IMG/VR virus record: IMGVR_UViG_3300028388_004450
Coordinates: 1-22,774 of that record
Length of the DNA: 22,774 nucleotides
Reading direction: 5' to 3' (one strand)
From: a virus
Of this stretch, positions 1-8,126 are shown in pieces. Both the position numbers and the translations under genes were made by a program. How positions within the stretch are numbered: position 1 is the stretch's first letter; every line of letters starts with the position of its first letter. Under the pieces are notes generated by a model. It was not told the origin of the DNA, did no database searches, and worked only from the letters and a program-made list of their open reading frames with translations.

Positions 1-389
1 GCGGCGATGAAGGATTCACAAACGTTGCCAACATAGCGACTTTTGATCGCACCGATGCCACAGATTTTTGGTCCCAGATTACCACAGCTAATTACGTCAA
101 TGTGTCTGCAAGCAAAAACAATGACGTCAAATGGGTTGTTACGGTAGACAATGCTTCAACGAATGTAAGCCGATTGCTGTATAGCGAGAAAATTCATGGC
201 GAAACTACGCCAAGTTACAACTTGCGTTATTTGACAGATGGAGGTCCTGCAAGTCAAGCCACAGTAATGTCTCTCACCATCAACGACCTTGCCTCTATCG
301 GTGTAGCAACCTCCACATCACAAACACAGGCCGCGATCGACCACGCCAACGCTGTTAGCCCCGTCGACGTCACAATAGTGGGTTCTTAA
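1..389 (+). CDS. 3' end of an unidentified phage structural protein (partial)
   Basis: The frame is open from the left edge (first full codon at position 3) to TAA at 387-389, so this is the last 128 residues of a gene that begins outside the window. A GTG at 102 could be read as a start, but coding continues upstream of it without a stop, so the longer reading is preferred. The visible part is rich in Thr, Ser, Asn and Asp with short alternating hydrophobic stretches, as in beta-rich virion proteins, and has no Cys, membrane segment or known catalytic motif. The next gene starts two bases after the stop, so the two are co-transcribed. Its place just before the amidase and needle suggests a baseplate or tail protein. 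I do not recognise the family. Confidence 0.75.
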   Translation, partial: GDEGFTNVANIATFDRTDATDFWSQITTANYVNVSASKNNDVKWVVTVDNASTNVSRLLYSEKIHGETTPSYNLRYLTDGGPASQATVMSLTINDLASIGVATSTSQTQAAIDHANAVSPVDVTIVGS

Positions 390-390
390 C

Positions 391-672
391 ATGACATTTA
401 TTAACACACTAATGACAGATGTTTATTTGGGTCGAGCTTTCTCCGTTGAGCCTAGTGCGTTTGACCAGCACATTATCGATAATTACCAAGCATACGACGC
501 TGCCTTTACAAAAGCAGCCAATGGCGATTATAGTGATCTTGGTGAATTGACAGCACAGGTACCCAACGTCGATTACCCCGCATCCACTATGGCTTTAATC
601 ATAAGCGAGTTGGCAGGCGTTATAGATTTACGTGGGTCTCTTGGTCGTGTGTTAGAACAAGGAATACGATAA
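391..672 (+). CDS. hypothetical small protein, 93 aa
   Basis: This is a short acidic protein of mixed character, with a mainly alpha-helical look (Ala-rich segments around residues 33-45, and a hydrophobic helix-like stretch about 65-80). It has no signal peptide or clear membrane segment. The start ATG lies one base after the TAA of the upstream gene. Its own stop overlaps the amidase start by one base (TAATG), so translation is probably coupled. T4 gp53, a 196-residue wedge protein, would be expected somewhere near here in a T4-like order. This protein is half that length and I see no convincing similarity. It could be a baseplate component or an accessory protein for the amidase. Confidence 0.7.
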   Translation: MTFINTLMTDVYLGRAFSVEPSAFDQHIIDNYQAYDAAFTKAANGDYSDLGELTAQVPNVDYPASTMALIISELAGVIDLRGSLGRVLEQGIR

Positions 673-1595
673 TGTCATTTGCACAAACTATTGCCGAGGT
701 AGCTTTTAATGATCGAATATCTCGCTTTCTCGGTAGTGACCAAGACAATACAGACAACGGAGAGGCAGTAAATCGCGCAGCGATTGGAGATATTAACGCA
801 GCAGCTGATGAGATACAAACGCAGGATCCAACGCTTGGTCGCGACCAAGCCCTCGATCAAGCACAGCAACTTTTTCAAACGATTGCTGGAACGACCATTG
901 TGGCCAATAATCGCACTGAAGCCGATGACGCTGTGCGTCGTCCTCGGTATGTGGTGACGGCCAACGCAACAGCATCAGTTGAGGATCGCACGCGTTTCAC
1001 ACCCGTACGGTTTGAAAATGAGATGCTTGCAGAAATACGTTCAATCACTCGTGAGATCACAGAGGTAATTGTGCATTGGACTGACTCTTTCGATAACGCC
1101 AACCTGTCTGCGTATGAGATTGACCTAATGCACAAAGCAGTAGGCCACGATCAAATACAATACCACTACATAATTAAAAAAGATGGCTCGATACAAAGAG
1201 GACGTCCTGTAAACCTTGCAAGTGATCATGTCACAGTCAACGGGCATAATCAAAGATCGATCGCCGTAGCGTTTGTCGGAGGCATTAATTACGCCGCAAC
1301 AGAAAATGTGCGAGCCACTCGATACAACACAGCCCGTTCTATCAATCGTCATCAATTCAACGCCTTTGATGTCCTTATACGCAGTATGCTAGCCTATTAT
1401 CCTGGTATTCAAATACTTGGTCACAACGATATTGACCCATCCGTTGTCGATCCGGGCTTTGACGTTATTGAATATGCGTTTGCAAAATACGGAGTGGTAA
1501 GTTTATTTGAGGACCCAGCAGCACGTGGGCCATTTACCACACAAGAGATCGCCAATTACGATCTTTCACCAAGATTCAGAACGACACCTTTATAA
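672..1595 (+). CDS. N-acetylmuramoyl-L-alanine amidase (Amidase_2 / T7-lysozyme-like), likely virion-associated
   Basis: This enzyme is expected to cut the amide bond between N-acetylmuramic acid and L-alanine in peptidoglycan. The domain spans about residues 128-275. It shows VIVHWTDS with the first zinc ligand His135, YHYIIKKDG with Tyr164 matching Tyr46 of T7 lysozyme, HNQRSIAVAFVGG at 192-204, and GHNDI...DPGFDV giving His251 and Asp260. Asp replaces the T7 Cys130, as in AmpD. The Lys two residues before that ligand (T7 Lys128, AmpD Lys162) is Val258 here, as some PGRP amidases also lack it, so activity is likely but not certain. The first 120 residues match nothing I know and may anchor the enzyme in the virion. 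An AAGGAA ribosome site lies at 659-664. The gene overlaps both neighbours by one base. Its place directly before the needle gene suggests it opens the wall during DNA entry rather than serving as the holin-dependent endolysin. Confidence 0.9.
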   Translation: MSFAQTIAEVAFNDRISRFLGSDQDNTDNGEAVNRAAIGDINAAADEIQTQDPTLGRDQALDQAQQLFQTIAGTTIVANNRTEADDAVRRPRYVVTANATASVEDRTRFTPVRFENEMLAEIRSITREITEVIVHWTDSFDNANLSAYEIDLMHKAVGHDQIQYHYIIKKDGSIQRGRPVNLASDHVTVNGHNQRSIAVAFVGGINYAATENVRATRYNTARSINRHQFNAFDVLIRSMLAYYPGIQILGHNDIDPSVVDPGFDVIEYAFAKYGVVSLFEDPAARGPFTTQEIANYDLSPRFRTTPL

Positions 1596-3736
1596 TGACT
1601 ACAGATAGAGACGACATAACATCACGGCTAGCAAATCCTAAATGGGGCCCGTCGAAGGAATTCACGACCGCGATATCGTACGATGGGTTCGCTGATCCAG
1701 GCGGCCAGTATCCCCGTGTAGACTATTTTTATAGCACATCGATTAATCAATACGCTTCAGGCGTAAAGGTTAACAATGTTAGTCATAGTGGAACTTCATT
1801 CGGCGTCTCTTTTAATGTAGTAGATGTCGGCCCTTCGCTTTACCCTTTAAGCCAGGTGCAAGAAACGCCTGCTGGAAATCGTATTGCCACTGATGATACG
1901 CCTGGCAACGAGCGTATAACAATCCAACACAGTTCGGGCTCTTCTGTGGATTTTATGCCAGATGGTACAATACTGGTTAGTGCTGACAATCACAGCGTTC
2001 ACGTAACATCAGGCGACCACACTGCGGTCGTGCATGGCAATGGTGCTTTAGAGTACCACGGCGATCTCGATTTAGTAGTTCATGGCAACTATAACCTTAC
2101 AGTAGCTGGCGATTATAACGTCACGGTACACAACCACGAGAATCACGTGGTGGATGGTAATCGAGTATCGCGCGTTGGTCGACATGACCAACACCTTATC
2201 GGGGGCACTTTCGATCATCGAACTAATGGCAACTCAGTGATAACTTCTCTTGGGCAGTATCAGCACTTCTGCAAGACCACTAGTGAAACGTTTGTCCAAG
2301 AGCGAGCTGAAATACACTCAGGCACAGAAACTCGTATCACTACTCCAGGCAGACTTTCTCTAACAGGCGGCAGTGCTTCTCTTACCTCTTCGGGGGCTGT
2401 TTTTGTTCATGGTATAGGGGGTCGTATTGGTGGCGAAAACGTAACACACGTTGGCAATCTATACACGGGCGGTACTGGGCAACATGATGGGGATGGCGTA
2501 CGATTCGTTGGTACGTTGGTTGGTGTGGCTCTCGAAGCTTTAACATCCGACTTTGCTCTTCAAGCAGAAGAAGCTTCAAAAGCATACCATTCACAATACG
2601 CAAGGGATGCTTTACGAGCCGTAACAGCCGCGGAAGGTACGCCAGCTGTATACGTCAGTACCGCAAACACAGCTCCGTCTACGATTAAGCCCGAACGAGT
2701 TTTTCAACACACCATTGGCGATCTAACTTCATATCCAAGGGAAGATGCCGTAACAGATGGGTATATGAGGTCGTCAACGGGTGGTTGGAAGCAAATACGG
2801 ATCGATCCGGACAATGCAATTTCCAACAACTTGGCCGTACGACAAAAGTACAACTACTACTTCATCCGTGAACCTACAGTCGCCCAAGTGCGTGCAGTAC
2901 TGCGTACTTGGGATATGTCGTCACTTACTAGTGAACAGCAGCAGTGTGTGGATTTGTTAATATCGGAAGGACGGCTTAGCAAATACTATGCTCAACAACC
3001 AACAAGCGGTAAACGGCTGTTTACTAAAGACGGACTATATGGGGGTGGAGCAATCATAGGGGACAACCTTATCGGTAATCCTGATGGCCGTGTTGAAACC
3101 AACGTGTCGTTTGCTCCAATCTTTAATTCAAAAGACTTGGTACCAAACCCTCGTTTCTACTATTACACCAACGGCCAGTACGATATATCAACACGTACTC
3201 GATTATCATCCCACGTTTCGATGGGGCGCATGATGGGTACGGAGGGCGATCCTTCGTCAATGGAGAACATATCACTGCGTTCAGCTAGAATCAGTCTCGC
3301 TAAATTGCTAACCAAACACGCATACATCTACGATCTTGTACGTGATCAGTCACAATTTGACCGCGTTGGGCTGCAGGTTGTCGAAAGCTTTCACACCAAC
3401 ACAAAGGACTTGACCAATCAGTTCAACCTTGGGCCCTTAAAAGCTAGCGGTGAAGTGGTTGTGTACCGTATGATCGACGATCGAGGCCAAATGGACCTGT
3501 CGAAGACATTCGATCTCGCATGCTTCTTGTACCATTTTGCGCCTTGTCAACGCGTGTGGTTGGATTACGACACGTACAACCCAAATGACACGGTGGCAGC
3601 TCAAGTGATGGTTCAGGTGTCACCGTCAACAGACGACACGGCCGCTGCCAATTCATACGCGCCAATGACGATCGTTAACGGCGTCATCTTTGATGGCGCT
3701 TCGTTCGTAGAACTTGATCGAACATCTTTCGATTAA
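1595..3736 (+). CDS. gp5: gp5-like baseplate hub / cell-puncturing needle protein with long C-terminal extension
   Basis: This is the central spike of the contractile tail. Residues 87-108 contain QVQETPAG and DDTPGNERI, the signature that leads into the beta-helix of gp5 and VgrG proteins. About residues 105-290 form a run of short beta repeats rich in Val, His, Gly and Asn (for example HGDLDLVVHGNYNLTVAGDY), typical of the trimeric needle. Residues 292-310 (GTGQHDGDGVRFVGTLVG) look like the cap seen in marine T4-like gp5 proteins. The T4 lysozyme domain is missing, and a separate amidase gene sits directly upstream with a TAATG overlap. Residues about 320-713 form a long extension that I cannot assign. 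It has a helical region near 560-620 and only a faint overall resemblance to M15-type peptidases, without their His/Asp metal motif. T4 gp5 is 575 residues. Confidence 0.85.
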   Translation: MTTDRDDITSRLANPKWGPSKEFTTAISYDGFADPGGQYPRVDYFYSTSINQYASGVKVNNVSHSGTSFGVSFNVVDVGPSLYPLSQVQETPAGNRIATDDTPGNERITIQHSSGSSVDFMPDGTILVSADNHSVHVTSGDHTAVVHGNGALEYHGDLDLVVHGNYNLTVAGDYNVTVHNHENHVVDGNRVSRVGRHDQHLIGGTFDHRTNGNSVITSLGQYQHFCKTTSETFVQERAEIHSGTETRITTPGRLSLTGGSASLTSSGAVFVHGIGGRIGGENVTHVGNLYTGGTGQHDGDGVRFVGTLVGVALEALTSDFALQAEEASKAYHSQYARDALRAVTAAEGTPAVYVSTANTAPSTIKPERVFQHTIGDLTSYPREDAVTDGYMRSSTGGWKQIRIDPDNAISNNLAVRQKYNYYFIREPTVAQVRAVLRTWDMSSLTSEQQQCVDLLISEGRLSKYYAQQPTSGKRLFTKDGLYGGGAIIGDNLIGNPDGRVETNVSFAPIFNSKDLVPNPRFYYYTNGQYDISTRTRLSSHVSMGRMMGTEGDPSSMENISLRSARISLAKLLTKHAYIYDLVRDQSQFDRVGLQVVESFHTNTKDLTNQFNLGPLKASGEVVVYRMIDDRGQMDLSKTFDLACFLYHFAPCQRVWLDYDTYNPNDTVAAQVMVQVSPSTDDTAAANSYAPMTIVNGVIFDGASFVELDRTSFD

Positions 3737-3740
3737 ATCT

Positions 3741-3748
3741 CATAAATA
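3741..3748 (+). promoter_or_regulatory. T4-type late promoter core CATAAATA before gp25
   Basis: CATAAATA matches the late promoter core of T4-like phages (TATAAATA in T4, NATAAATA in marine relatives), read by RNA polymerase with the phage gp55 sigma. It lies in the 18-base gap between the needle gene and gp25. In T4 the box covers -13 to -6, which would put +1 at 3754, one base before the ATG. Confidence 0.65.
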
Positions 3749-3754
3749 TTCGTT

Positions 3755-4210
3755 ATGGCTACACAACGAATAATAAGCAACCAGGACGGTCTACTCGATA
3801 CGCGATCGATTGCCACTACAAGGCAAAGTACATATGAAGACGTAGATTTGTCGTGGACACCAAAGCCCAACGATGGGGACATATACAAAAAACGTGATGT
3901 GGGCGCAGTACTACAGGCGTTAGAAACCATATTGCGAGCTGATAACAACGTCAAGCCGTTCGACCCATCATTTGGCGTTGGCATAGACCGATTTTTATTT
4001 GATGCCATACCTTTAGAGCCTTCAACTGTTCGCCAACTAACGGATACAATACAAGAAAACGTTAGATTCTACGAACCACGCTGTGAGGTGATAGACACTG
4101 AGGTCGATTTCAGTCTCGACAATAGTCAAATAATGGTGACCTTGACTGTTCGCTTAATCAACACGAACGATGTGGTGACATTCACCACTAGCTTTAACCG
4201 AGTACGCTAA
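3755..4210 (+). CDS. gp25: gp25-like baseplate wedge protein
   Basis: This is a homologue of T4 gp25, the small wedge protein of contractile machines (TssE in type VI secretion). At 151 residues it is slightly longer than T4 gp25 (132). The core runs from about residue 27 to the end: DVGAVLQALETIL, then KPFDPSFG with the conserved RPFDPxFG-type turn, then DTIQENVRFYEPR with the conserved N-x-EPR motif, and a final beta strand pair ending in SFNRVR. The protein joins gp6 and the sheath-initiating part of the baseplate. It is followed by gp6 with a TAATG overlap, the same order as T4. The start ATG has no clear Shine-Dalgarno sequence, and a late promoter box ends only six bases upstream. The first 25 residues are less conserved. 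Confidence 0.93.
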   Translation: MATQRIISNQDGLLDTRSIATTRQSTYEDVDLSWTPKPNDGDIYKKRDVGAVLQALETILRADNNVKPFDPSFGVGIDRFLFDAIPLEPSTVRQLTDTIQENVRFYEPRCEVIDTEVDFSLDNSQIMVTLTVRLINTNDVVTFTTSFNRVR

Positions 4211-6039
4211 TGGCAACGCAAACCATATCCGTCACAGATCTCGACTTTAACAACATTCGTGCCAGCCTTCTAGAGAAGCTATCAGCTGAGTTTTCCCAGT
4301 ACAACTACGAGGGGTCGGGCATCGTCTCAATCGTTGACGTTCTGGCATACAACACACACTACAATGCCCTGGTAGCTAATTTCGCTGTCAACGAATCGTA
4401 CTTGTCTTCTGCGCAGTTGCGCAGCAGTGTAGTCAACCTTGCTCAAAATATTGGATATACCCCACGGTCTTATACCAGCGCGTTGATGGAGATCAACGTT
4501 TCTCTTGATCTAACAGGTGTGGCAGGACGACCGGAGAGCATCGTGATACCTGCCGGGTATTCGGTGGTAGGAACACGAGGTAGCGAGTCATATACGTTTC
4601 AAACTCGCCGTAACATTATTGGTTACGATAACGGCACTGGCATATACACTTTCCAAGACGCTGTAGATGGAAGTGTTGATATTCCTGTGTATGAAGGGTC
4701 ATCACAGAGCCGTACTTTTCAAGTTGGATCTTCCAGCGATGCAGCAGTGTACGTGATAACTGACCGCAAAATTGATATATCTTCTCTTCAGGTTGACGTG
4801 TATGAGTCACGCAACAGTCCTATATCAACGAGTTATGGCAACATAACTGAGGCAACATCTCTAACCGATCAGTCGGCTTTGTATGTCGTTCGTGAAACGT
4901 CTAGCGGTTACTACGAATTATTGTTTGGAACCGGTCTTTTGTATGAGTCATTCCCAACTGCTGGAAATGAAATACGGGTTAACTACCAAAGAGCAAGTGG
5001 GTCAGAAGCCAATGGCATTAATGTTGTTACGCCACAAACCGTCGTTACCGTCAATGGAATCGACTACCAGACAACCGTCACAACAGTTTCCCCTTCTGCG
5101 GGAGGCGCAGAAAAAGAAGATATAGACTCAATACGTCTTAACGCTCCATTTGTATATGCAACACAAAACCGTATGGTAACTGCCGTTGACTACGCAACAC
5201 TTGCCCAGCGTTATTACGGCCAGTATATTGACGACATTTTTGCATGGGGTGGCGACCAAGATCCGTTTCCAGAGTTTGGTGTTGTGAAACTTAGCATACG
5301 GTTTAAGGACAACGTTTCGGCGTCTCTCCAACAAACCATCAAAGACGCTATTACCGAACTTGCTTCGGGTCTTGCTGTAGCTACCTTCGACATTAAATTT
5401 GAAGAGCCACAGATTACATACATTACAGTGGCTACAACCTTTCAGTTCAATTCGTCGTTGACGAATTTGACAACAGGGCAGACGCAAAACCTTGTACGGC
5501 AAGCCGTCTCTGAGTACTTCGCCGAGGAAACGGGACGTTTCGGCTTGTCCTTTCGCCGTTCAAACATGCTGACACAAGTCGACGCTGTAGACCCTGCTGT
5601 GCTTTCGTCGAGGGCAGCTGTGACGATGTCACAGCGTATCGCCCCCACGCTGTTAGTTGCTGCGGATTACACGACATCATTCCCAACAGCAGTACTTGAG
5701 CCATCTAGTGAAACGTCAATCACATCGACGCCGTTCACCTATGCTGGTTCTAGCGTGTCATGTATCATTCGTAATAAGCAAGGGTCCACCACCCTCGAAA
5801 TTGCTGAATCTACTCCTCCAAACAACGTGATCGTTGACAACATTGGTTCTTATGTACCAACAACAGGAGTGATTAATTTGAGGGGGTTCAACCCAACGGC
5901 AATAGCTGGAGGTCAGTCGTATATTACCATTACAGCTATCCCTGCAAACCAGAGCGCTATTTCGCCGCAGTTTAATAACATCCTTGAGTACGATCCAGCA
6001 ACGTCTTTTGTAACTGCTGTCTCTGTAACTAGCACATGA
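4210..6039 (+). CDS. gp6: gp6-like baseplate wedge protein (J-like family)
   Basis: This is a homologue of T4 gp6 (660 residues; here 609), the protein whose dimers form the inner ring that holds the baseplate together and triggers sheath contraction. The N-terminus (residues 8-85) has the typical pattern LDFNNIRASLLEKL, then DVLAYNTHYNALVANFAVNE and SVVNLAQNIGYTPRS. About residues 300-360 carry the most conserved block: IRLNAPFVYATQNRMVTAVDY, with GGDQDPFPEFG soon after. The C-terminal 170 residues are more variable. It overlaps gp25 by one base and the next gene by four (ATGA). No DSD tripeptide occurs here, unlike the genes that follow. Confidence 0.95.
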   Translation: MATQTISVTDLDFNNIRASLLEKLSAEFSQYNYEGSGIVSIVDVLAYNTHYNALVANFAVNESYLSSAQLRSSVVNLAQNIGYTPRSYTSALMEINVSLDLTGVAGRPESIVIPAGYSVVGTRGSESYTFQTRRNIIGYDNGTGIYTFQDAVDGSVDIPVYEGSSQSRTFQVGSSSDAAVYVITDRKIDISSLQVDVYESRNSPISTSYGNITEATSLTDQSALYVVRETSSGYYELLFGTGLLYESFPTAGNEIRVNYQRASGSEANGINVVTPQTVVTVNGIDYQTTVTTVSPSAGGAEKEDIDSIRLNAPFVYATQNRMVTAVDYATLAQRYYGQYIDDIFAWGGDQDPFPEFGVVKLSIRFKDNVSASLQQTIKDAITELASGLAVATFDIKFEEPQITYITVATTFQFNSSLTNLTTGQTQNLVRQAVSEYFAEETGRFGLSFRRSNMLTQVDAVDPAVLSSRAAVTMSQRIAPTLLVAADYTTSFPTAVLEPSSETSITSTPFTYAGSSVSCIIRNKQGSTTLEIAESTPPNNVIVDNIGSYVPTTGVINLRGFNPTAIAGGQSYITITAIPANQSAISPQFNNILEYDPATSFVTAVSVTST

Positions 6040-7085
6040 TTGACTTATCACTAATCGACGATGATACGATCGACTGGCCACTTGTTAACCAAGAGCTGTC
6101 AAATGTCGTGCCGTCTTTCTTTTATGAAAAGTACCCGAACTTAATTGAGTGGTTGTCTTTCTATCTTGAAGACTTGCCTTCGACAAAAACGTATGAGATG
6201 TTCCACAATAATCCATACGTTCTCAAAACAATCAGCAAAGTCAATTCAGAATTGCTAAAATTTCTTGAAGATGAACTAGCCCTTGGCTACACGTTCTCTT
6301 CAAATGATGCAAATAGACGTTTTATACTGCAGCGTCTATCACAAATCATCCAAACAAAAGGATCACTATTCAGCATCCAGCAATTCTTTAAGATCTTGTA
6401 TGGGGTCGAACCAGATGTTGTCTACACAAAACGTAACGTGTTCATCGTGGATGACTCGCTAATTGGCCCCCTGAGTGACCGTTATATAATCAATGATCGT
6501 TTATACCAAACGTTTGCCATCTTAATACGTGTGCCGATTCCTGCGCAGCTATGGGAAGAAACATATCGTACACTCATCCATACCGCTGGTATGTATCTCG
6601 GCGCAGAGATATCGTTAGTGTCCGTCGCGACCGTTGAAAACACAGCAGACGATCTCAACCATGAAACCATAATCTCACAGTCAGTTTCTATTGGCGCTGT
6701 GTCCGAAGGTGCGGCAACAATTGGCGACCAAACCAATTTGGAAACGACTCAACTGCTTGCATACCCCACGCCCGATAGTGACGTCGATGGGTTCTTGCGT
6801 ATTGCACCGACTTCGACATTCGCCACCTTCTCTACGTTGCAAGGGTTTGATAGTGCAGGGGACAGCGATCCATTGCTTTCACTAGCCAACGTATCAGCAA
6901 TGTACAGCAGCATCGAACGCTTTATCGATATCACCTCGCCGTCTGTCGACCAAGACAGTGCCGTTGGCATCACACCTTCAAGTACCATCGAAACAGTTGA
7001 CGCAGACCAGTACTATTACTGGGACAGCGACAGCGACCGTTATCTCAATCAAATACTAACAATGTCCAACAACACCAATAAATAA
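6036..7085 (+). CDS. baseplate wedge-like protein following gp6 (possible gp7 counterpart)
   Basis: The first 200 residues are alpha-helical with many aromatics (VPSFFYEKYPNLIEWLSFYL, then FSIQQFFKILYG at about 117-128). This pattern recurs in proteins directly after gp6 in marine T4-like phages and resembles wedge proteins of the P2 gpI type. The remaining 140 residues switch to a beta-rich, Ser/Thr/Asp-rich sequence with several DSD and DSA tripeptides, including DSDSD near the C-terminus. Position suggests it fills the role of gp7, the wedge initiator of T4, but it is about a third of the length of T4 gp7 (1032 residues), so homology is not claimed. The start overlaps gp6 by four bases. 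The stop codon lies inside a late promoter box. Confidence 0.7.
   Translation: MIDLSLIDDDTIDWPLVNQELSNVVPSFFYEKYPNLIEWLSFYLEDLPSTKTYEMFHNNPYVLKTISKVNSELLKFLEDELALGYTFSSNDANRRFILQRLSQIIQTKGSLFSIQQFFKILYGVEPDVVYTKRNVFIVDDSLIGPLSDRYIINDRLYQTFAILIRVPIPAQLWEETYRTLIHTAGMYLGAEISLVSVATVENTADDLNHETIISQSVSIGAVSEGAATIGDQTNLETTQLLAYPTPDSDVDGFLRIAPTSTFATFSTLQGFDSAGDSDPLLSLANVSAMYSSIERFIDITSPSVDQDSAVGITPSSTIETVDADQYYYWDSDSDRYLNQILTMSNNTNK
7077..7084 (+). promoter_or_regulatory. T4-type late promoter core AATAAATA
   Basis: AATAAATA fits the NATAAATA late core and overlaps the last codons and stop of the upstream gene. With T4 spacing, +1 would be about 7090, giving a 20-base leader before the ATG at 7110. 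The match uses A at the variable first position, so support is weaker than for the CATAAATA copies. Confidence 0.45.
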
Positions 7086-7109
7086 GCCTAAACCGGTGTA
7101 ATAACGATC

Positions 7110-8114
7110 ATGTCAAGACAAAATATCAACAGGGGCTCAGTAGCCAACGACGGAACAGGCGACACACTCCGCACCTTTGCGCAAAAATGCAACGACAATT
7201 TTATCGAGCTGTATGGAGTGTTCGGCGACAGTTCAGAATTCAACCCCTTGTACACGTTCGACAGTGCAGGAATCACTGTACGCTCTACTCCTGGCGACAC
7301 CACGCCGGTTGTGTTGTCCTTTCCAAACACACCGTCAACGACGCTAATATCCTTTCCTGATTCGGCAGGAACTGTACTAATCGATACTGCGTCTCAGACG
7401 ATCACCAACAAAACTATATTGGGCGCTACTGTTGATGATCTGAGTGTTCGCGATGCCAGCGACACATATTCGTACGATGTTGTTGGGGGAACACTCGCTG
7501 CAAACCGAACCATCAATCTTCCCGCCCTGACTGACAGTGACACATTCGTTTTTGTTGATGCACCACAAACTCTGTTGTTAAAAACCCTATCGTCACCTTC
7601 TTTACAGACACCAAAAATTGTAACGGCGATACACGACACTAACGACAATCCTGTGGTCGATATCGTTGCAACGCCCGGCGTAATTACAAACCGAGTTAGC
7701 GTCACCAATGAAACAACAGGCAATAATCCTTCGTTATCTGCCAGCGGTGCTGATAGTGACATAACACTCAACATCACGGGCAAAGGAACAGGCGTTGTCA
7801 ACATCGCATCTGGCCTTGCTTACCAAACGCAGGTGCAAACAACGGCCGGGGCAATCAGCCTTTCCACCCCTTTAACTCTATTCAATAGTGGTGTGGGGAT
7901 TGCCGCATCGTTAGCAAATGGGGTGCAAACCGGACACACAAAGAAACTGATCAACGTCAACACCGGCCTTGTGACAGTAACTCCTTCTACATTTGCTCAG
8001 GGTACGAGTATCGCGATGGCAGCAAACAGCTCTTGTGAATTGATATGGGCTGGTTCGTCGTGGCACTTGTTTGCCAGCCAAGACAGCGATAACACATTAC
8101 AGATCAACACTTAA
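7110..8114 (+). CDS. fibre-like virion structural protein
   Basis: Residues 3-30 carry an INRGSVANDGTGDTLRTFAQ pattern, a recurrent N-terminal module of virion proteins in marine T4-like phages. It is followed by repeated beta-rich segments, including a SQTITNKTI motif typical of phage tail fibres (about residues 95-103) and a GTGVVNIASG strand-turn near 230. The last 65 residues form a separate small domain (LINVNTGLVTVTP to the end) of the kind often used as a fibre tip or trimerisation end. It lies between the wedge genes and gp8, and is probably attached to the baseplate. There is no strong Shine-Dalgarno sequence. A late promoter box lies 26 bases before the start. DSD occurs at least three times. 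The exact role is not known. Confidence 0.75.
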   Translation: MSRQNINRGSVANDGTGDTLRTFAQKCNDNFIELYGVFGDSSEFNPLYTFDSAGITVRSTPGDTTPVVLSFPNTPSTTLISFPDSAGTVLIDTASQTITNKTILGATVDDLSVRDASDTYSYDVVGGTLAANRTINLPALTDSDTFVFVDAPQTLLLKTLSSPSLQTPKIVTAIHDTNDNPVVDIVATPGVITNRVSVTNETTGNNPSLSASGADSDITLNITGKGTGVVNIASGLAYQTQVQTTAGAISLSTPLTLFNSGVGIAASLANGVQTGHTKKLINVNTGLVTVTPSTFAQGTSIAMAANSSCELIWAGSSWHLFASQDSDNTLQINT

Positions 8115-8126
8115 TAGGCAACTAAA

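Noticed and set aside
102-389. GTG at 102 as the true start of the first gene
   Set aside because: The same frame is open to the left edge, with protein-like sequence and no ribosome site before 102.
2174-2192. 7-bp inverted repeat in the beta-helix codons
   Set aside because: Short and likely chance, as the helix repeats reuse similar codons.
2883-2912. Imperfect hairpin (7-bp outer stem plus inner palindrome) in the needle gene
   Set aside because: Interrupted by an unequal internal loop and within coding sequence. Such weak stems are expected by chance over 23 kb.
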